Positions 1 to 11,686 of a stretch of 64,000 bases of DNA are shown in pieces. A program made the translations under genes and the position numbers. The notes beneath the pieces were generated by a model. The model was not told where the DNA came from. It did no database searches and worked only from the letters and a program-made list of their open reading frames with translations. Source of the stretch: Echinometra lucunter (taxonomy: Eukaryota; Echinodermata; Echinoidea; Camarodonta; Echinometridae); the NCBI GenBank assembly GCA_029962745.1, contig CM057169.1:23390510-23454509 (forward strand). The letters are read 5' to 3'. How positions within the stretch are numbered: the first letter of the stretch is position 1; every line of letters starts with the position of its first letter.

Positions 1-1376
1 TGTCTGGATATCTGGCTTGATGATGTGATGGGGGGATACAGGCAAGTTTGTTGACCTCCAGGGGAAAAAAACAACAATTTAGTGATGCATTCTTATCAGC
101 GTGGATACATTATAGGGTCTGAACTGTGAGAATATACACAGTATGCAGATTACTGTTCCTGTGCCCTCTGCTGCTGCTATAAAGTACTGCCTTTGTTAGG
201 CTTGGCTCAAGCAACTTTGTTGACCTGAAGGGAATTTAACAATGCAGGGTGATGATTTATAATAGTAACAAACTCTTGTCAGCATAAAACTTGTACTTGT
301 AATTTTTTGTGTGTTCTTATACAAGCAGTTAAAGGAGAAGTCTAGGCGATTTCTGTAAGCATGGATCATAAAGAGAAAAAAAAATTCAGCAGCTAGAAAA
401 TGTCTTACTTTACCCGACGTACCCTAGGATTACTGAGTAATCAACAATTAACTTGTATAAACAGTAGTTCTAGTACGAGCCCATTTTCATCCACAATACA
501 GTTCGCACCCGGGCCCAGTGACGTAGCTGATGCACCGCAGGCAGGCCAGGCGATGCAAGCGATATGCGTGTACGACATTCCGGCTCAAAGTGGTCTTCGC
601 ACACTTTCTTTAACTTTGAAAATTTCTAAGTTATGAAGTCGAATTTGTCCGTTCTAATATCATTAATCCATCAGGCACATCTCTCCCTGTCCGTCAGGGG
701 ATTTGGGATTGCAAAAAAACTTCTCTTTGGAACAGAACTGGTGTGATTTCTACACCCAAAAGCTAGACATATCGGCATTTTGCATAGAGAGTGTCCAGAG
801 AATAAGTGCGCACGCGCAGTGCAACTGTATCGCCTACGTCACACGACCAGTGACCATATTTGGGTTTTGGTGGGAAATTCAATTATTCGGAGTAAAAAAG
901 CCAACACTTAATCGGTATTTAAAAATCACAGAAATCACTTTGATAAATGAAAGTAGCATTGTCTGTTAGCGTGAATTTTAAGCTTTATAGTGTAATTTTA
1001 ATGAAATCGTCTAGACTTCTCCTTTAACCCATTCATGACAGAGGTCCACATTTTGTGGTTTGGCCTAATATCTTTTGATGCAAAGCCCTAAAAAATCATA
1101 CCAAATACATGAGCAGAAAGAGCAAAAAATTCTACACAAACTGTGCCCATTTTGGTTGCATCAATATTCATTGTTTGATGCTGAAATTTTTTTAAAGGAA
1201 AATAAGCATTAAAATCCTTAAATTGGCAATGTGATAGAAAGTTTAAAATCACTGTTTTCCCCTGCAAATCGTCAACTTTTTGACTTATCATCATAATTTC
1301 TGTCAATTTATATTCATTTCTGATACATGATGTTTTATACTCCAGTCTATTGTTTGTATTTATTTAGTTCATGTAG
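1..1376. other. Intron of the AMOT gene carrying a DNA transposon
   Basis: No exon of the AMOT gene could be placed upstream of the acceptor at 1375-1376, so this stretch is read as intron. The upstream part of the gene lies outside the window. It contains one short inverted-repeat transposon (listed separately) and otherwise AT-rich sequence without recognisable coding. Confidence 0.6.
333..1023. mobile_element. TTAA-target inverted-repeat DNA transposon (non-autonomous)
   Basis: The ends are inverted copies: AGGAGAAGTCTAGGCGATTT at 333-352 and its near-perfect complement ending at 1023. Both ends are flanked by TTAA (329-332 and 1024-1027). A TTAA target duplication is known for the Kolobok and piggyBac superfamilies, and an AGG start fits Kolobok better. 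This assignment is an inference. The interior has two short open frames (400-636 and 703-969) without recognisable transposase motifs, so the copy is non-autonomous. It lies in the AMOT intron. Confidence 0.85.
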
Positions 1377-4300
1377 AATCTCATGCGAGGACTTCAAAGA
1401 CAGCCAAAGATGGTGAATCAAATGAGGCAGATCTCCAAGAAGAGTTATCAAGGAAAGAAAACACCATCTTCCAGACTCAGATGAGATGTAAGTATCAACC
1501 TCAAAAGATATTTCTATTTTTTCAATCTGTTGTTTAACCCATAGCAGTACAGAGCTTTCTTGAGGTCTAAATTAATCATCTTCAATCCTCAAATTGGCAA
1601 TAAAAATATTTTTTTCCACGCTTACATAGCTTGAAAAAAATAAATATGGATATAACATAAACCAAAATGAAATATAATTGTAAAATTTAATCAGAAATTG
1701 CCAATTTGAACATGGAAATAGTGATTATGTATTATTCACTGCATTGCCAATTTAAAGAGTTTAATGATTAGTAACAATTAAACTGCTCTAATTCGAGAAT
1801 GCCACACCATACGGCAATGGGAATGGGCTCAAAATTTTCAGTGCATTTTTTTCTTTCTGCACATGTATGATATGTACTGCCGAACATTCTGGACCAACAG
1901 ATACTGCAAAAGCGTCTCCTAAAGGTGACACTGTACCTCTATGGGTTAAATGATTCAATTGAAATACATGCCCATAACCACTGTATTTTGCTTCTCGTTT
2001 ACTTTGATTTTGAAAACCAACCACTTTATGATATTTTAGGCAGACCATGTGTCAGCTAAGCCCAATTTTTTTCTGTCTAAAGGGGATGTACACATAGACT
2101 TCCAATATTTCACTCCTTACCCTCACAAAAAAAAAAAAGAAAGAAAATAGTGTGGAGCCCTTGACATATCTCCTTTTTCATGACAGGTATTACTCTTATG
2201 ATGTTTCTCACAAGTTATAACATTATTCTCCAAGTAAAGAGCTAAAACTCATCAGTAATAGTAACACAAAAATCATATAGTATAACTATCTAATGTTAAC
2301 TTTAAAACCGAAAGCTCTATGCATCCTCTAGAGCTTTGGAAGGGAAGGATGTTAAAATTGTTATTTTGTCTTTCATGTACGCTTTTTCATTTTTTTCCAG
2401 TAATTTTTTCATCTGTAGTTTACATAATGTAATAATTCTCGTTAGTTACTTTTAATTACTTCCTTATCACTCTTGTATAAAAGCACTTAGAAACATTAGT
2501 ATTCAAGTGATTACACAGCGGCTAAAAAATTTTGATATATGATCGAGAATAGAATTCTAAGAGCAATAACATTAAAAATTTGATGATTTTCAATCGAAAT
2601 CAATACATTTCGGCAAATTATTTGTGATTAGTCAATGGTTGACCTAAAAATTTGAGTATGAGGTATGACGTAGATGTGGTTACCCAGCTTCACGCATTGC
2701 AGTTGTGGCGCGCTAGACTGTACAATATGTATTGTACCTTGCGCGTGTTTGCTAGAATTGTGCGGCAAGGTATCCACAATGACGTTATTGCGGGTACCCA
2801 ATTGAAACTGGGACACAGCTGAGGGGCCAAAAATAGACTGAAATCTTACCATATTTTGGGTTTTTCTTGGCAACATGACTTTTTTAAAACTTTAGGCAGA
2901 TGATTTTCAGCTAATAAAATCATGCTCTTTTAAATGAAGGAACACTGTTTCAGCATTGGGTACCCCCTTTGAGCGTTCAAGAAATGTAATTTATTATTAT
3001 TACCTTGACAATCCATGAGCAACTAAATAACTTCTTGATTAACAGGTAAAGACTTGGAGGAGAATAATATGCAGCTGATGAATGAGCTTAAAGAGCAGAG
3101 GCTACATGTTGACATGCTAGATGCAGCCTTGTCCAAGGCTCAAGCAGATGTCACCAAGTTACAAGAAGAGGTAGGTTTTTAACAGATATTAGAACTTCTG
3201 CATGTAGTTTACTTGATACAAAGTGAATTTGTACAGTCAATTTAGCATGTTTCACCATGTTGCTTTCCTACGGCTTGAAGGTTTATTTTCTTTTTTTAAA
3301 ATTTCTGGCATCAAATACAATTATAGTCACACAGAAAAAAAAAAGAACAAAGTTGTGCATAGATCATAGTTCCTTTTGCTCCTACAGTTTTAGGGTTCTA
3401 ATTAAAAATTCATTCATTCATACCATATCATATGGGCAACCGTTACAAAAGGGTTTATCGTTCTCTTTTTTATTCCCTCCCCCCCCCCCTCCCCCAGTGT
3501 GCCCAACGTCAAGTTTATGTTGACAAGGTGAGATCATTACAACAACTGGTCACATCACTACAAGCTGCTCATCAGAAGAGAGAAAAACTAGAAGCCAAAC
3601 TCAGACATAAGATGGAGAAAGAAATAGAGAAACTGCGAGGGCGACAGGTGAGTGAAACATTTAGAGTCCCCTTGTAGAAAGCACATGGTGGGGTTGACTA
3701 AGGAAGGGCATGACTAGAGGTCACAGGCAGATCGCGTCTTTTTATTCCGACTTGATCGACGAATATCTGTTATACTTTAACTATTTCGTCAACGGAATAA
3801 ATGCTATTGTTATCAATTATTATCAATTATATTACTACAAAAGTATCATCGCTGGGAGAGATTCAACCTCTTCACTTAACGCTCAGAGATCTATCAGTTG
3901 TCTAATCTACTTCGCCATGAGTGGTTGACGCTGGAAAGAATGTTCTAAGAAATTACTACCTTGCATTCATTGCTAGTCTTACTTCTCTAGTCAGGCCCTT
4001 CATTTGTTACTCACATGGTGGTCATATTCTTCTGTTTAGATCACAGAGGTGCTCTTCGCACTTGAATGCAAATGTTGTGAATAGTTGAAACGAAATGGCA
4101 TTCCAATTATAGGTTGTTATAACTATACCCGCATTTATCTCAAGTTTTGCTTGTACGACGAAAATCAAATTTGCATGTGCCAAATTTTGGGTATTCTGGA
4201 AGAGGAGTCCATCCTGACATAAAGGAGGTTTTAATAAATTCAGAAAAAAACCCAAGTGAAATAGGTCAGTGGAAGTTTGAATATATCCCAGAATAGATTA

Positions 4301-7300
4301 GGTAACTGAAAATATATTTTTAACAGGTTGAGCACAATTTGATTCCATTATGACCAGTGGCGGCACCAGGATTCTTAAAGGGGAGGGCAAATGGAGGGCA
4401 AAAGAAAATGTTGGGGGGGCAGGGGCAGTCAATTTTTTTTTGCGTGTATGGAAAAATCGAGTGTGAAGCTCGAGTTTTAGTCGCCAGTGTAAATCCACTT
4501 TGAGGAGTGGGGGGGGGGGATAATTGAATTTTTGGATTATTTTTTTTCCTCTTACACACGTTTTAATCAATTTTGCGAGCGAGCGAACAAAAAATAACCG
4601 TTTTTTTGTTGTTTTAATCAAATTTTCGAATAAATATTCTGAAATATAACGAGCGAGTGAAGTGAGCGAGCCAAAAAATGGCTACTTTGCTTGTTTTTAA
4701 TCGCATTTTAGAAAAGAAATTTTAAAATATGACGAGCAAGCGAAGCGAGCGAGCCAAAAATAACCACTTTTTTGGTTTTCAATCGAAGTTTTGAAGAGCG
4801 GAAAATGGTATTTTAGAGCACTTCACAGCTTGAATATGATGCTTATGACAACATCTACTTATTTACAAATTACTATATAATTTTTCTTTTCAGTCCTCAA
4901 AATTTCTGGGGGGGCAACTGGGGGGCAAAGCTTCTGAGTGGGGGGGCAAATGCCCCCCCATGCCCCCCCTTGGTGCCACCACTGATTATGACACACATTT
5001 TCCTTAGATCCTAGCCTAAATTATCTCAGGCATAGTGTTCCTTGCAAGCAGAAATGCCTATAATTTGAATTTTTGATCTACATAGTCTGCAGCGAATCAA
5101 GACGAGGGTGTATCAGAGCTGGAAGATGCTCCTACTGAATCCCTGGCTGAAAAGGATAGTCATATCCTAAAACTAGAGGCTGAAGTTAGTAAGGTGAGAT
5201 TTTCTTTTCATCTCTTCCCTCCAAGTCACTCTATTTTCCTTTGTTTTTCATTCTTGGTTTACCTATTTTCATATTTTATTATATCCATTTAAAATAGCAA
5301 AACCAAACTAAACAATACAAAAAAATGAAATGGTTGAAAAAGGGCCAAAAAAGGCATGGTGAGCTCTTCTTTATAGCTCTGTGGTTCTCGACGTTTTGAT
5401 CAGTATGCTCTGATTGTCTTCAGGAGAATGGTTTGAGATGGAAGTGGCCATACTAGACCACGGATTTCAAACTTATTATGTTACACTGGACATCATAAGC
5501 AATAGAATCTGTACATTACACAGAATTATATACCGGTATATGAGATATTGTACATTACAAGTTATTTTTCTTGATTACAATTACCTTATATCTGGCCTTC
5601 TTTATTGCAGTGGGAACACAAATATTTAGAAGAGTGTGCAATCAGGCAGTGCCATGTTGAAGTTCCATCAAGCTCAAGGTTAGTCTCATGTCCTTATATC
5701 TCTATGCTGATTGGTCAGTTCTCCCTACTGTAAATATGAGATTCAACGGTAGAGGGCGACATCTCCAGCATACTGCGCAGGTCAGCATATGCGCAGATCT
5801 ATACAAATCCAGCACCAATGATTTGACAAGGTTTCTTCCGGCTTCCTTAGAAAATGTACAGCCAGGTTAACAAATCCTACATTTGACAAGACAAAAATAT
5901 TGTTCACGTTTCATAAACTCTCCTGATAATTTTTAAGACCTATGCAGGTAGTATCAGAATTTGTAGCTTGCATTTTCTAGGCTCAAAAACTATCATTTTT
6001 ATGGGACTTTTAAGACTCGATCCATTATGTTTGCATGGAAACCTGAAGTGCCCTTGTATAGGCTGTGTGTGGGAAATATCGCCCTCTACTGTTGAATGTC
6101 ATATTTGTGGTAGGGAGAATTTGATCTTTATTTCAGTCCTGAGTTAAGAAAACATATCAAATTAGATATATATGCAGTGGTGAATTGCCACTTAGTGTAA
6201 TCCCACTTTGTCTAATGCCCTTTTGGTCTCATCCCACATTGTCTAATCCCATTTCATCTACAACCAGTTTGTCTTATAACTGTTTGAGCACATAGCCATT
6301 TACAATTTCTTTCGAATTTCCAGTTAGGCTATGCTCATTTCGTCTAATACCCACTTGGTCTAACCTCACATAGTATATCTGATTAGACAAAGTGGTAATA
6401 GACCAAATGGTCATTAGACGAAATGAGGAAAACTAAGACGAAGCGGCAATTAGACCATTTGATCATTAGACAAAATGGCAATTAGCCCAAGTGGGTATTA
6501 GACCAAGTGATGATTGGAACAAATGGCAAGTAGACCAAGTTGATAGTAAACCAAATGGGTTTAGCCATAGTGGTGTTAGAAAAATCTTGGAATTAGACCA
6601 AGTGATATTAGACCAAGTGGCTATAAACCTATGCAAGGCATTTTGAAAAGTGAACATACAAAGTACACAAGTTTATTCGAAATAACAAGGATAAAAGGGG
6701 GCCATCATTAAAAACCTGTAAAGGCTAGATGGGTTGAATGCTTCCAGGGATGACAGTTACAGCATGAGGTAAGATTAATGTCAATATTAAAACATATGAC
6801 GGAAAGGGCAATAAAAACACTTGATCTCTGAACTGACTTATGCACACACACAAAAAAAAGAATGGGCAAAACAGAGATCTAATGCATTTTGAAGTCTGTC
6901 TCATTTGACATTGGAAAGCATCCTTTTACTACTCGTCTTGATCTGTTCTTTTGGCAGGTTGAGTGGTGTACATGACATGGATAATGGGAAGGAGAGAGAG
7001 GAGAGAGATGATGAAGGAAACTCCAGACAAAAAGCAAGGATATATGATCTAGAGAGAAAGTAAGTTTGTGGTTCTTCACCCAGTCATCAAGTTTTCACTC
7101 GAGCACTGACACAATTACTTAATCAGCAAACAGTCATCATGTCAAATTTTCATTCCCAGACAGGATTAATTTTGTTTTCATTGTTTAGTGACAGAATTTA
7201 AAAAAAAAAAAATTGTTAGGAATATGGTGTGTTCACCTTGTATTCTTTGGTGTGCCTCTGTATTCACAGACTCCATAAAAGACAAGAGTCTTCTAAACAC

Positions 7301-10300
7301 CCACCTATGTTCATTAAAAGTCCACTCCATGTGCTGTACTTGGCCACAAAGTGTGACTCCCTAGTATCCTGTGAATCTAAATTCAACAGCCTAAGTGGCC
7401 TTCATGAGTACTGGCCTTCCAAACTTTGATCATATCAAAACGTATGAAATAGAAAGATTGATTGATGGAATGATTTATTCTCATTTGTATATTTGCTGAC
7501 ATATTTATAGTGGTAATACTAATTTCTTTCCCCCTGCAGACTGTCAGTGCTGTCCACAGAGGTTCAGAAACGTGACATCATCATCCAAGCTCTCCAGAAC
7601 CAAATCTTTGCCTCCATGTCGTCTACTTCATCATCCTACCCTGAGAACATCCACCCTCCTTCCCCTCATCAGACCTACCGCAGAGGCTCAGCGGACTCCT
7701 CCAACTTCCAGAGTAACCTGTCTGGCTCACCAGCAGTCAGTTCCAGCTCCCTGCAGAACCTTGCCAGCCGTTCCCCTGCCAGCTCTGTTCAGAACCTACA
7801 GCAGCAGCAACAGCAGTCTCCTGCATCCTCAACCAACAGCCTTCAGCACTACCTTACCAAGTCACCCGCATCATCCACCCAGAATCTGCACATGTCGCCG
7901 GCTTCATCCCACCAGAACTTGGCGTCCAAGTCTCCAGCAAGCTCACAGCAGAACCTGCCTCATGTAGTGTCTCTGGGTGGAAGGTCTCCTGCAGGGTCAC
8001 AGCAGAGCTTAGGAGGAGCCCTTGCAAGGCCACCTAGTCATACTGGGTCAGCAGGTTCAGGGCTAGGGTCACAGGAGAGGTTGATGGGTTTCAGTGATTC
8101 CTATGCATCACTTAGTACATCAGGACTCTCTATGACTGGTACAGGTAAAAATGCTTACCTTAGAGGGATCGGACAAATGGGATAGATCTTTTACTTCCAT
8201 CATTTCCTTGATGATTAAATGGTTAAATGGTTAAATGGTTGATTAATTTACCTGACTGCTTAGAAAGCATGTGCATGATTGTAAGTAAGCAACCAAGGGA
8301 CAGATGGCTTTAAGTCCCTTCCGAAAGACTTGGTAATGAGGATTAATACCTTACCAAAGGGCATTAGCATATCCGCTTGGTTTCGAACCCGGGTTCTCCC
8401 GGTTACGAGACCACTGCTCTATCCACTGAGCCACAGCTCCTCCTCCTAATTAACTGCATCGTACTAATCTGTCTTTGCATTACATTCACATCTCGTCATA
8501 ATTTATGTAAATAAGGTAGTATACGACTTCTGGATTTGAATTTGAGAGCAGTATTGATACAAAATAACAATTTCAAATTGTAATTTGATGTATTGAAAAT
8601 TCTGTGGCACATCCTCCAGCAGCAATATGATCTACTCCAGTCACATTTTGAACTTTAACCCTGGATTAAGTATACCTGGGGGGTGTTTCACAAAGAGTCA
8701 AGTTTGACTTAAATTTGCTCATGAATTCCTAGTTCCGTGCTGTATATTACGCATCACCGCATTGGTCAGATCGTGCTCAGGGGGTGTGCACTATTGTCTG
8801 TCATTGTCTGCCCATTAGCTCTTACGCACGACTCTAAGTCAAACTTGAAACAACCCCTAGATCCCATCCTTATTCCTAAACCCTACCTCAAACCCTGTGG
8901 CCCAAATTTTAAAAAGGAGTTTAAACCACGGGTTGGTTTAACCCTCTCCTGGTATTTTGTAGCATATACAAAATCTGGTTCAATTTAATGTGTTTTCTTT
9001 AAGTGTGCTCATGAGCAATGGGTGCTTATTAACAGTTTTTTTAGTACGCTTTATGTAAGTTTAAACCTTTCCCATAGTTTAAACCTCCTTTGTTAATTTG
9101 GGCCTGTATGTTAGATGGAATAAACCCTCATGCACCTTTCATATCAAATTTAGCGTCACCTTACTGAATCAATGAAATATTGCTACATTATGCTTATTTA
9201 CATGAGTGAATTGCCGGAATGTAATTGAAATTCACCCTTTTTTTTTATTTGTTTTGTTTTGATTTTGTTTTCCTTTTTTTTTTTAGATGGTGGGAGTGAG
9301 GCAGACCTAGCCAAAGAGAAGAGTTTCTTGGATGAAAAACTGAAGCAGTTGGATCTAGAGATAGCGCAACAGGTATATTCTTGAGGGTGTGATTACTTGC
9401 ATGGGTTTTTAGCCATACAGAAAAAAAAACCAGTTGCAGCTATATATAATAAATCTTTTGTATCTTGTAATCTTCTTTAAAATTCAATTTATTTATTTAT
9501 TTCCATCAGTAGTTTGGAAGTATACAAGTCAGTACAAAATGTAAGATTACAAGTTGGAGGTGACAGCAAGAAAAGCAAGAAGCTTTGTGAAAAACTGTCA
9601 CCTTTAGTACACAAAAATGTATAAAATGGGCATATTGAACAGGTCAAATGTGACCCTCCACCACAAAACAACCAATAAGTCGGAAATTTGGCATTTTTAC
9701 ATTTTAACATAGTTTGAAAGCTTGGACTCTAAGCCTTTGAATGATGTATACTTGCCTATTCAAGACCATGCAAACCTTTGAAAAAACAATGAGATTGAGA
9801 ACTGGTCAGACAGGCTAATTGCCAGAATAATAGAGAAAACAGGATGTAGAAATAAGTGACCATTTTAATAGGAGTGCCCTACTGGTGTCCTCATTTTGTC
9901 TGTCTCACAAAAAGAATTCCCTGGTATCGATTATAAAGGGATTATCGGATTAGGCTCAAACTTGGAATAGTTTAAAAAGAGATATACTGCTCTCCTTGCA
10001 TAGATTTTCAAAGACACAGAGGGAATAACTTCTGAGTTATGTATACATGTCAATGTGAAGGTTTTACTCAGCATGCTAGCATAGTTTTATTTCAAAATTC
10101 CCCCCAAAATGGTATTTTCAAATTAAAGAAAAAGCATGTTTCTACATTACAGATGGCTTCCGAAATTGGTCAGATGGTAGATCAGTGAATGAACTATCAG
10201 AAAAAATGAAAAGCCTAAAATCCACTTTTCAACCCCAAGCTCTCTACTTTAGCTGTTTACTCTAAAACTCCCATTGCAACTTGTTGGTTGTTTTGTGGTG

Positions 10301-11536
10301 GAGGGTCACAAATGTAAATATAATATAGTCAATAACTCAGGATTTGAAAAGTACCCAGAACTCCAGTAATTATCTTTTTGTTAATACATGATGTACCTGG
10401 ATTACCATGAAATATAATTTCGAAAATGCATTTTTTGCATATCAAGGAAAAGGTGATGATGAAATCACTGAAAGCCTGGGATGGGACATCAATGTTCTAT
10501 TAGGCACCTTATCAAAAGTCAGAGCCAATTTGGGATGCAGCTTTTAGCGTCTTTCCCGCTCAGTGTCTTTTCCTCTCCGATCCTCCCATTTCTCCATAGA
10601 CAAAACAAAGGGGGATCAGGAAAGCTGATATAAAAGAACAGTCGCGGAGAAGACAATGAAAGATGCAAGCCGTAACCATATTGTATGATTGCCAAGAAGA
10701 AAATTGGATTTTCCCCGAGTTGAATTACAGACTATAATGTAGTCGTTATGATGAGTTTGTTAGTTTGTTATTCGTTAACATTTAATCAATGCGAATTCCA
10801 CATTTCTCTTTCTTTATATCTATCACATCCTCAACCTTACTCCGATTTCCTTCATCTGATAACGCTAAATGCTCTCTTTGACGATGTTCTTGTAGTAACA
10901 TACTTGCAGTACTGTCATGTCTTTTGCATCCCCAATACAAGTTCTGCTATTTCGACATTCGCCTCCTTCTTTGTATTATGTATATTGCATTTATGTACAC
11001 AAATTTTATCTCAGAAAGAAATGAATGGAAAGGCCCTGTCCCACTGTACCATTTAACGATTCTGAGAAATGAAAGCGTACATTAATTTATTGGACTCTTA
11101 TTTCATTCTTCAGCTGGTTTACAGACGTATCTAGACGTTGACAGGCGGCGCTAGCCGTTATAAACTTTGGACATGTTCAAAGTTTGAAACAGCCAGCTTC
11201 CGATCGCAATTGGCGGTACTCATATGTTACTCGGGCAGTCTCTTGCCGTAATCTGGGCTGAATATAGACGTTATTCATACTTAGGCAGACGTTACTCAGA
11301 CTCATTTTGACTTTACTTATGCTTTTCTCTCTACCCCCCCCCCCCCCAAAATGGAACTTGCCGTCATCTGGCACTGTCTGACAAATATTTAGATGGAGGC
11401 AGACAGAATCGTTAAACGGCAGTGTGGAACAGGGCCTTGAATTTCAAATTTTGAATTTTGCGTTCTCACAAAATTTCAATTTGATATTTTCATTGCTCTG
11501 CAGGATAGGATACTTGGATCAATATGGAAGACTTAG
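1377..11536 (+). CDS. AMOT: Angiomotin (AMOT family), 3' half: coiled coil, Ser-rich region and C-terminus
   Basis: Angiomotins are scaffolds at tight junctions and on actin that bind polarity proteins and YAP in Hippo signalling. The visible exons with consistent phases are 1377-1487, 3046-3170, 3498-3647, 5086-5193, 5611-5678, 6958-7059, 7540-8144 and 9287-9372, with a probable last exon at 11504-11536. All have GT-AG borders. Exons 1 to 6 encode a long coiled coil. Family-typical segments are YVDKVRSLQQLVTSLQAAHQ with KREKLEAKLRHKMEKEIEKL, then EKDSHILKLEAEVSKWEHKY followed by LEE. In vertebrate AMOT the matching part reads YVEKVEKLQQ... and KWEQKYLEE. Exon 7 continues the helix (LSTEVQKRDIIIQALQ) and then becomes a Ser/Gln-rich region built from SPASSxQNL repeats. 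The 5' exons with the PPxY motifs are outside the window. The predicted end (…EIAQQDRILGSIWKT) lacks the EYLI-type PDZ ligand of vertebrate AMOT, so the last exon is the least certain part. Confidence 0.9.
1488..3045. other. AMOT intron, no internal feature recognised
   Basis: The intron runs from the donor GTAAGT at 1488 to the acceptor before 3046. It is AT-rich. Short open frames on the minus strand (1788-2048, 2628-2876) have no recognisable domain and are not supported as genes. Confidence 0.7.
4355..4984. mobile_element. hAT-type non-autonomous DNA transposon with 8-bp target duplication
   Basis: The left end starts CAGTGGCGGCACCAGG and the right end finishes TTGGTGCCACCACTG, an inverted pair. 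The flanks carry a perfect 8-bp direct repeat ATTATGAC at 4347-4354 and 4985-4992. An 8-bp duplication with CAGTG-type ends is typical of the hAT superfamily. Inside are diverged tandem copies of a unit of about 100 bp, each holding a GAGCGAGCGAAGCGAGCGAGCC-like core (near 4651, 4733 and a weaker one near 4577), and G-rich tracts near both ends. No transposase is visible. It is inserted in the AMOT intron between the exons ending at 3647 and starting at 5086. Confidence 0.9.
5719..6121. mobile_element. MITE with about 45-bp terminal inverted repeats
   Basis: The left arm (GTTCTCCCTACTGTAAATAT onward, ending in GGTAGAGGGCGACAT) is matched by an inverted right arm (ATATCGCCCTCTACTGTTGA onward, ending in GGTAGGGAGAAT). 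The flanking duplication is unclear, so the exact ends may be off by a few bases. It lies within an AMOT intron and has no coding capacity. Confidence 0.75.
6170..6640. repeat. Bidirectional short-motif repeat tract (ATTAGACCAAGTGG / GTCTAATCCCACTTTG)
   Basis: The left part (6195-6370) contains many copies of a GTCTAAT-CCCACTTTG/TTGGTCT type motif. The right part (6380-6640) contains the same motif in the opposite sense (ATTAGACCAAGTGG, ATTAGACAAAATGG, ATTAGACGAAATGA). The two halves are therefore an imperfect inverted array that could fold into a long hairpin. The tract lies in the AMOT intron upstream of the exon at 6958. No open reading frame of note is present. Confidence 0.75.
8211..8443 (-). 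mobile_element. tRNA-derived SINE
   Basis: Read on the minus strand, the head (8440 down to about 8365) is tRNA-like. It starts GGAGCTGTGGCTCAGTGGAT (box A region), has a TCTCGTAA anticodon-like loop, and a box B with GGTTCGAAACC. A body of about 100 bp follows, and the tail is repeated TTAACCATT units (8211-8250). The attached body and simple-repeat tail point to a SINE rather than a functional tRNA gene. It sits in the intron after the AMOT exon ending at 8144. Confidence 0.8.
8678..8858. mobile_element. MITE with GGGGTGTTTCACAAAG-type ends
   Basis: The left end GGGGGTGTTTCACAAAGAGT, running on into CAAGTTTGACTTAAA, is mirrored by the right end TAAGTCAAACTTGAAACAACCCC. There is no coding capacity. 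It is similar in end sequence to the element at 57411-57595. It lies in the AMOT intron. Confidence 0.65.
9651..10308. mobile_element. Non-autonomous DNA transposon with about 30-bp terminal inverted repeats
   Basis: The left end TGACCCTCCACCACAAAACA (continuing ACCAA) is the complement of the right end, TTGGTTGTTTTGTGGTGGAG followed by GGTCA. The flanks carry CAAATG on both sides (9645-9650 and 10309-10314), a candidate target duplication. The interior has no recognisable transposase. It is located in the AMOT intron between the exon ending at 9372 and the probable last exon. Confidence 0.85.
11032..11436. mobile_element. MITE with GGCCCTGT ends just upstream of the last AMOT exon
   Basis: The left arm GGCCCTGTCCCACTGTACCA, then TTTAACGATTCTG, pairs with the right arm CAGAATCGTTAAACGGCAGT, then GTGGAACAGGGCC. 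A C-rich tract lies inside (near 11334-11347). It ends only about 67 bases before the proposed terminal AMOT exon at 11504. Confidence 0.8.
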
Positions 11537-11686
11537 CAGAGATGGACAGTTGCACGTACCATCTGAGCATTGCCGATGTAGACATACCTATATCACAAAT
11601 CCCTGTAGCAGAGATGGAGAATTGGTAGAGGTGATCACTTTGTATACACATTCAGATATCCATCAGCAAACCTCCATAAAGCCCCT

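Noticed and set aside
8365..8440. tRNA gene on the minus strand
   Set aside because: Box A and box B are present, but a SINE body and repeated tail are attached and the cloverleaf is imperfect, so it was called a SINE.
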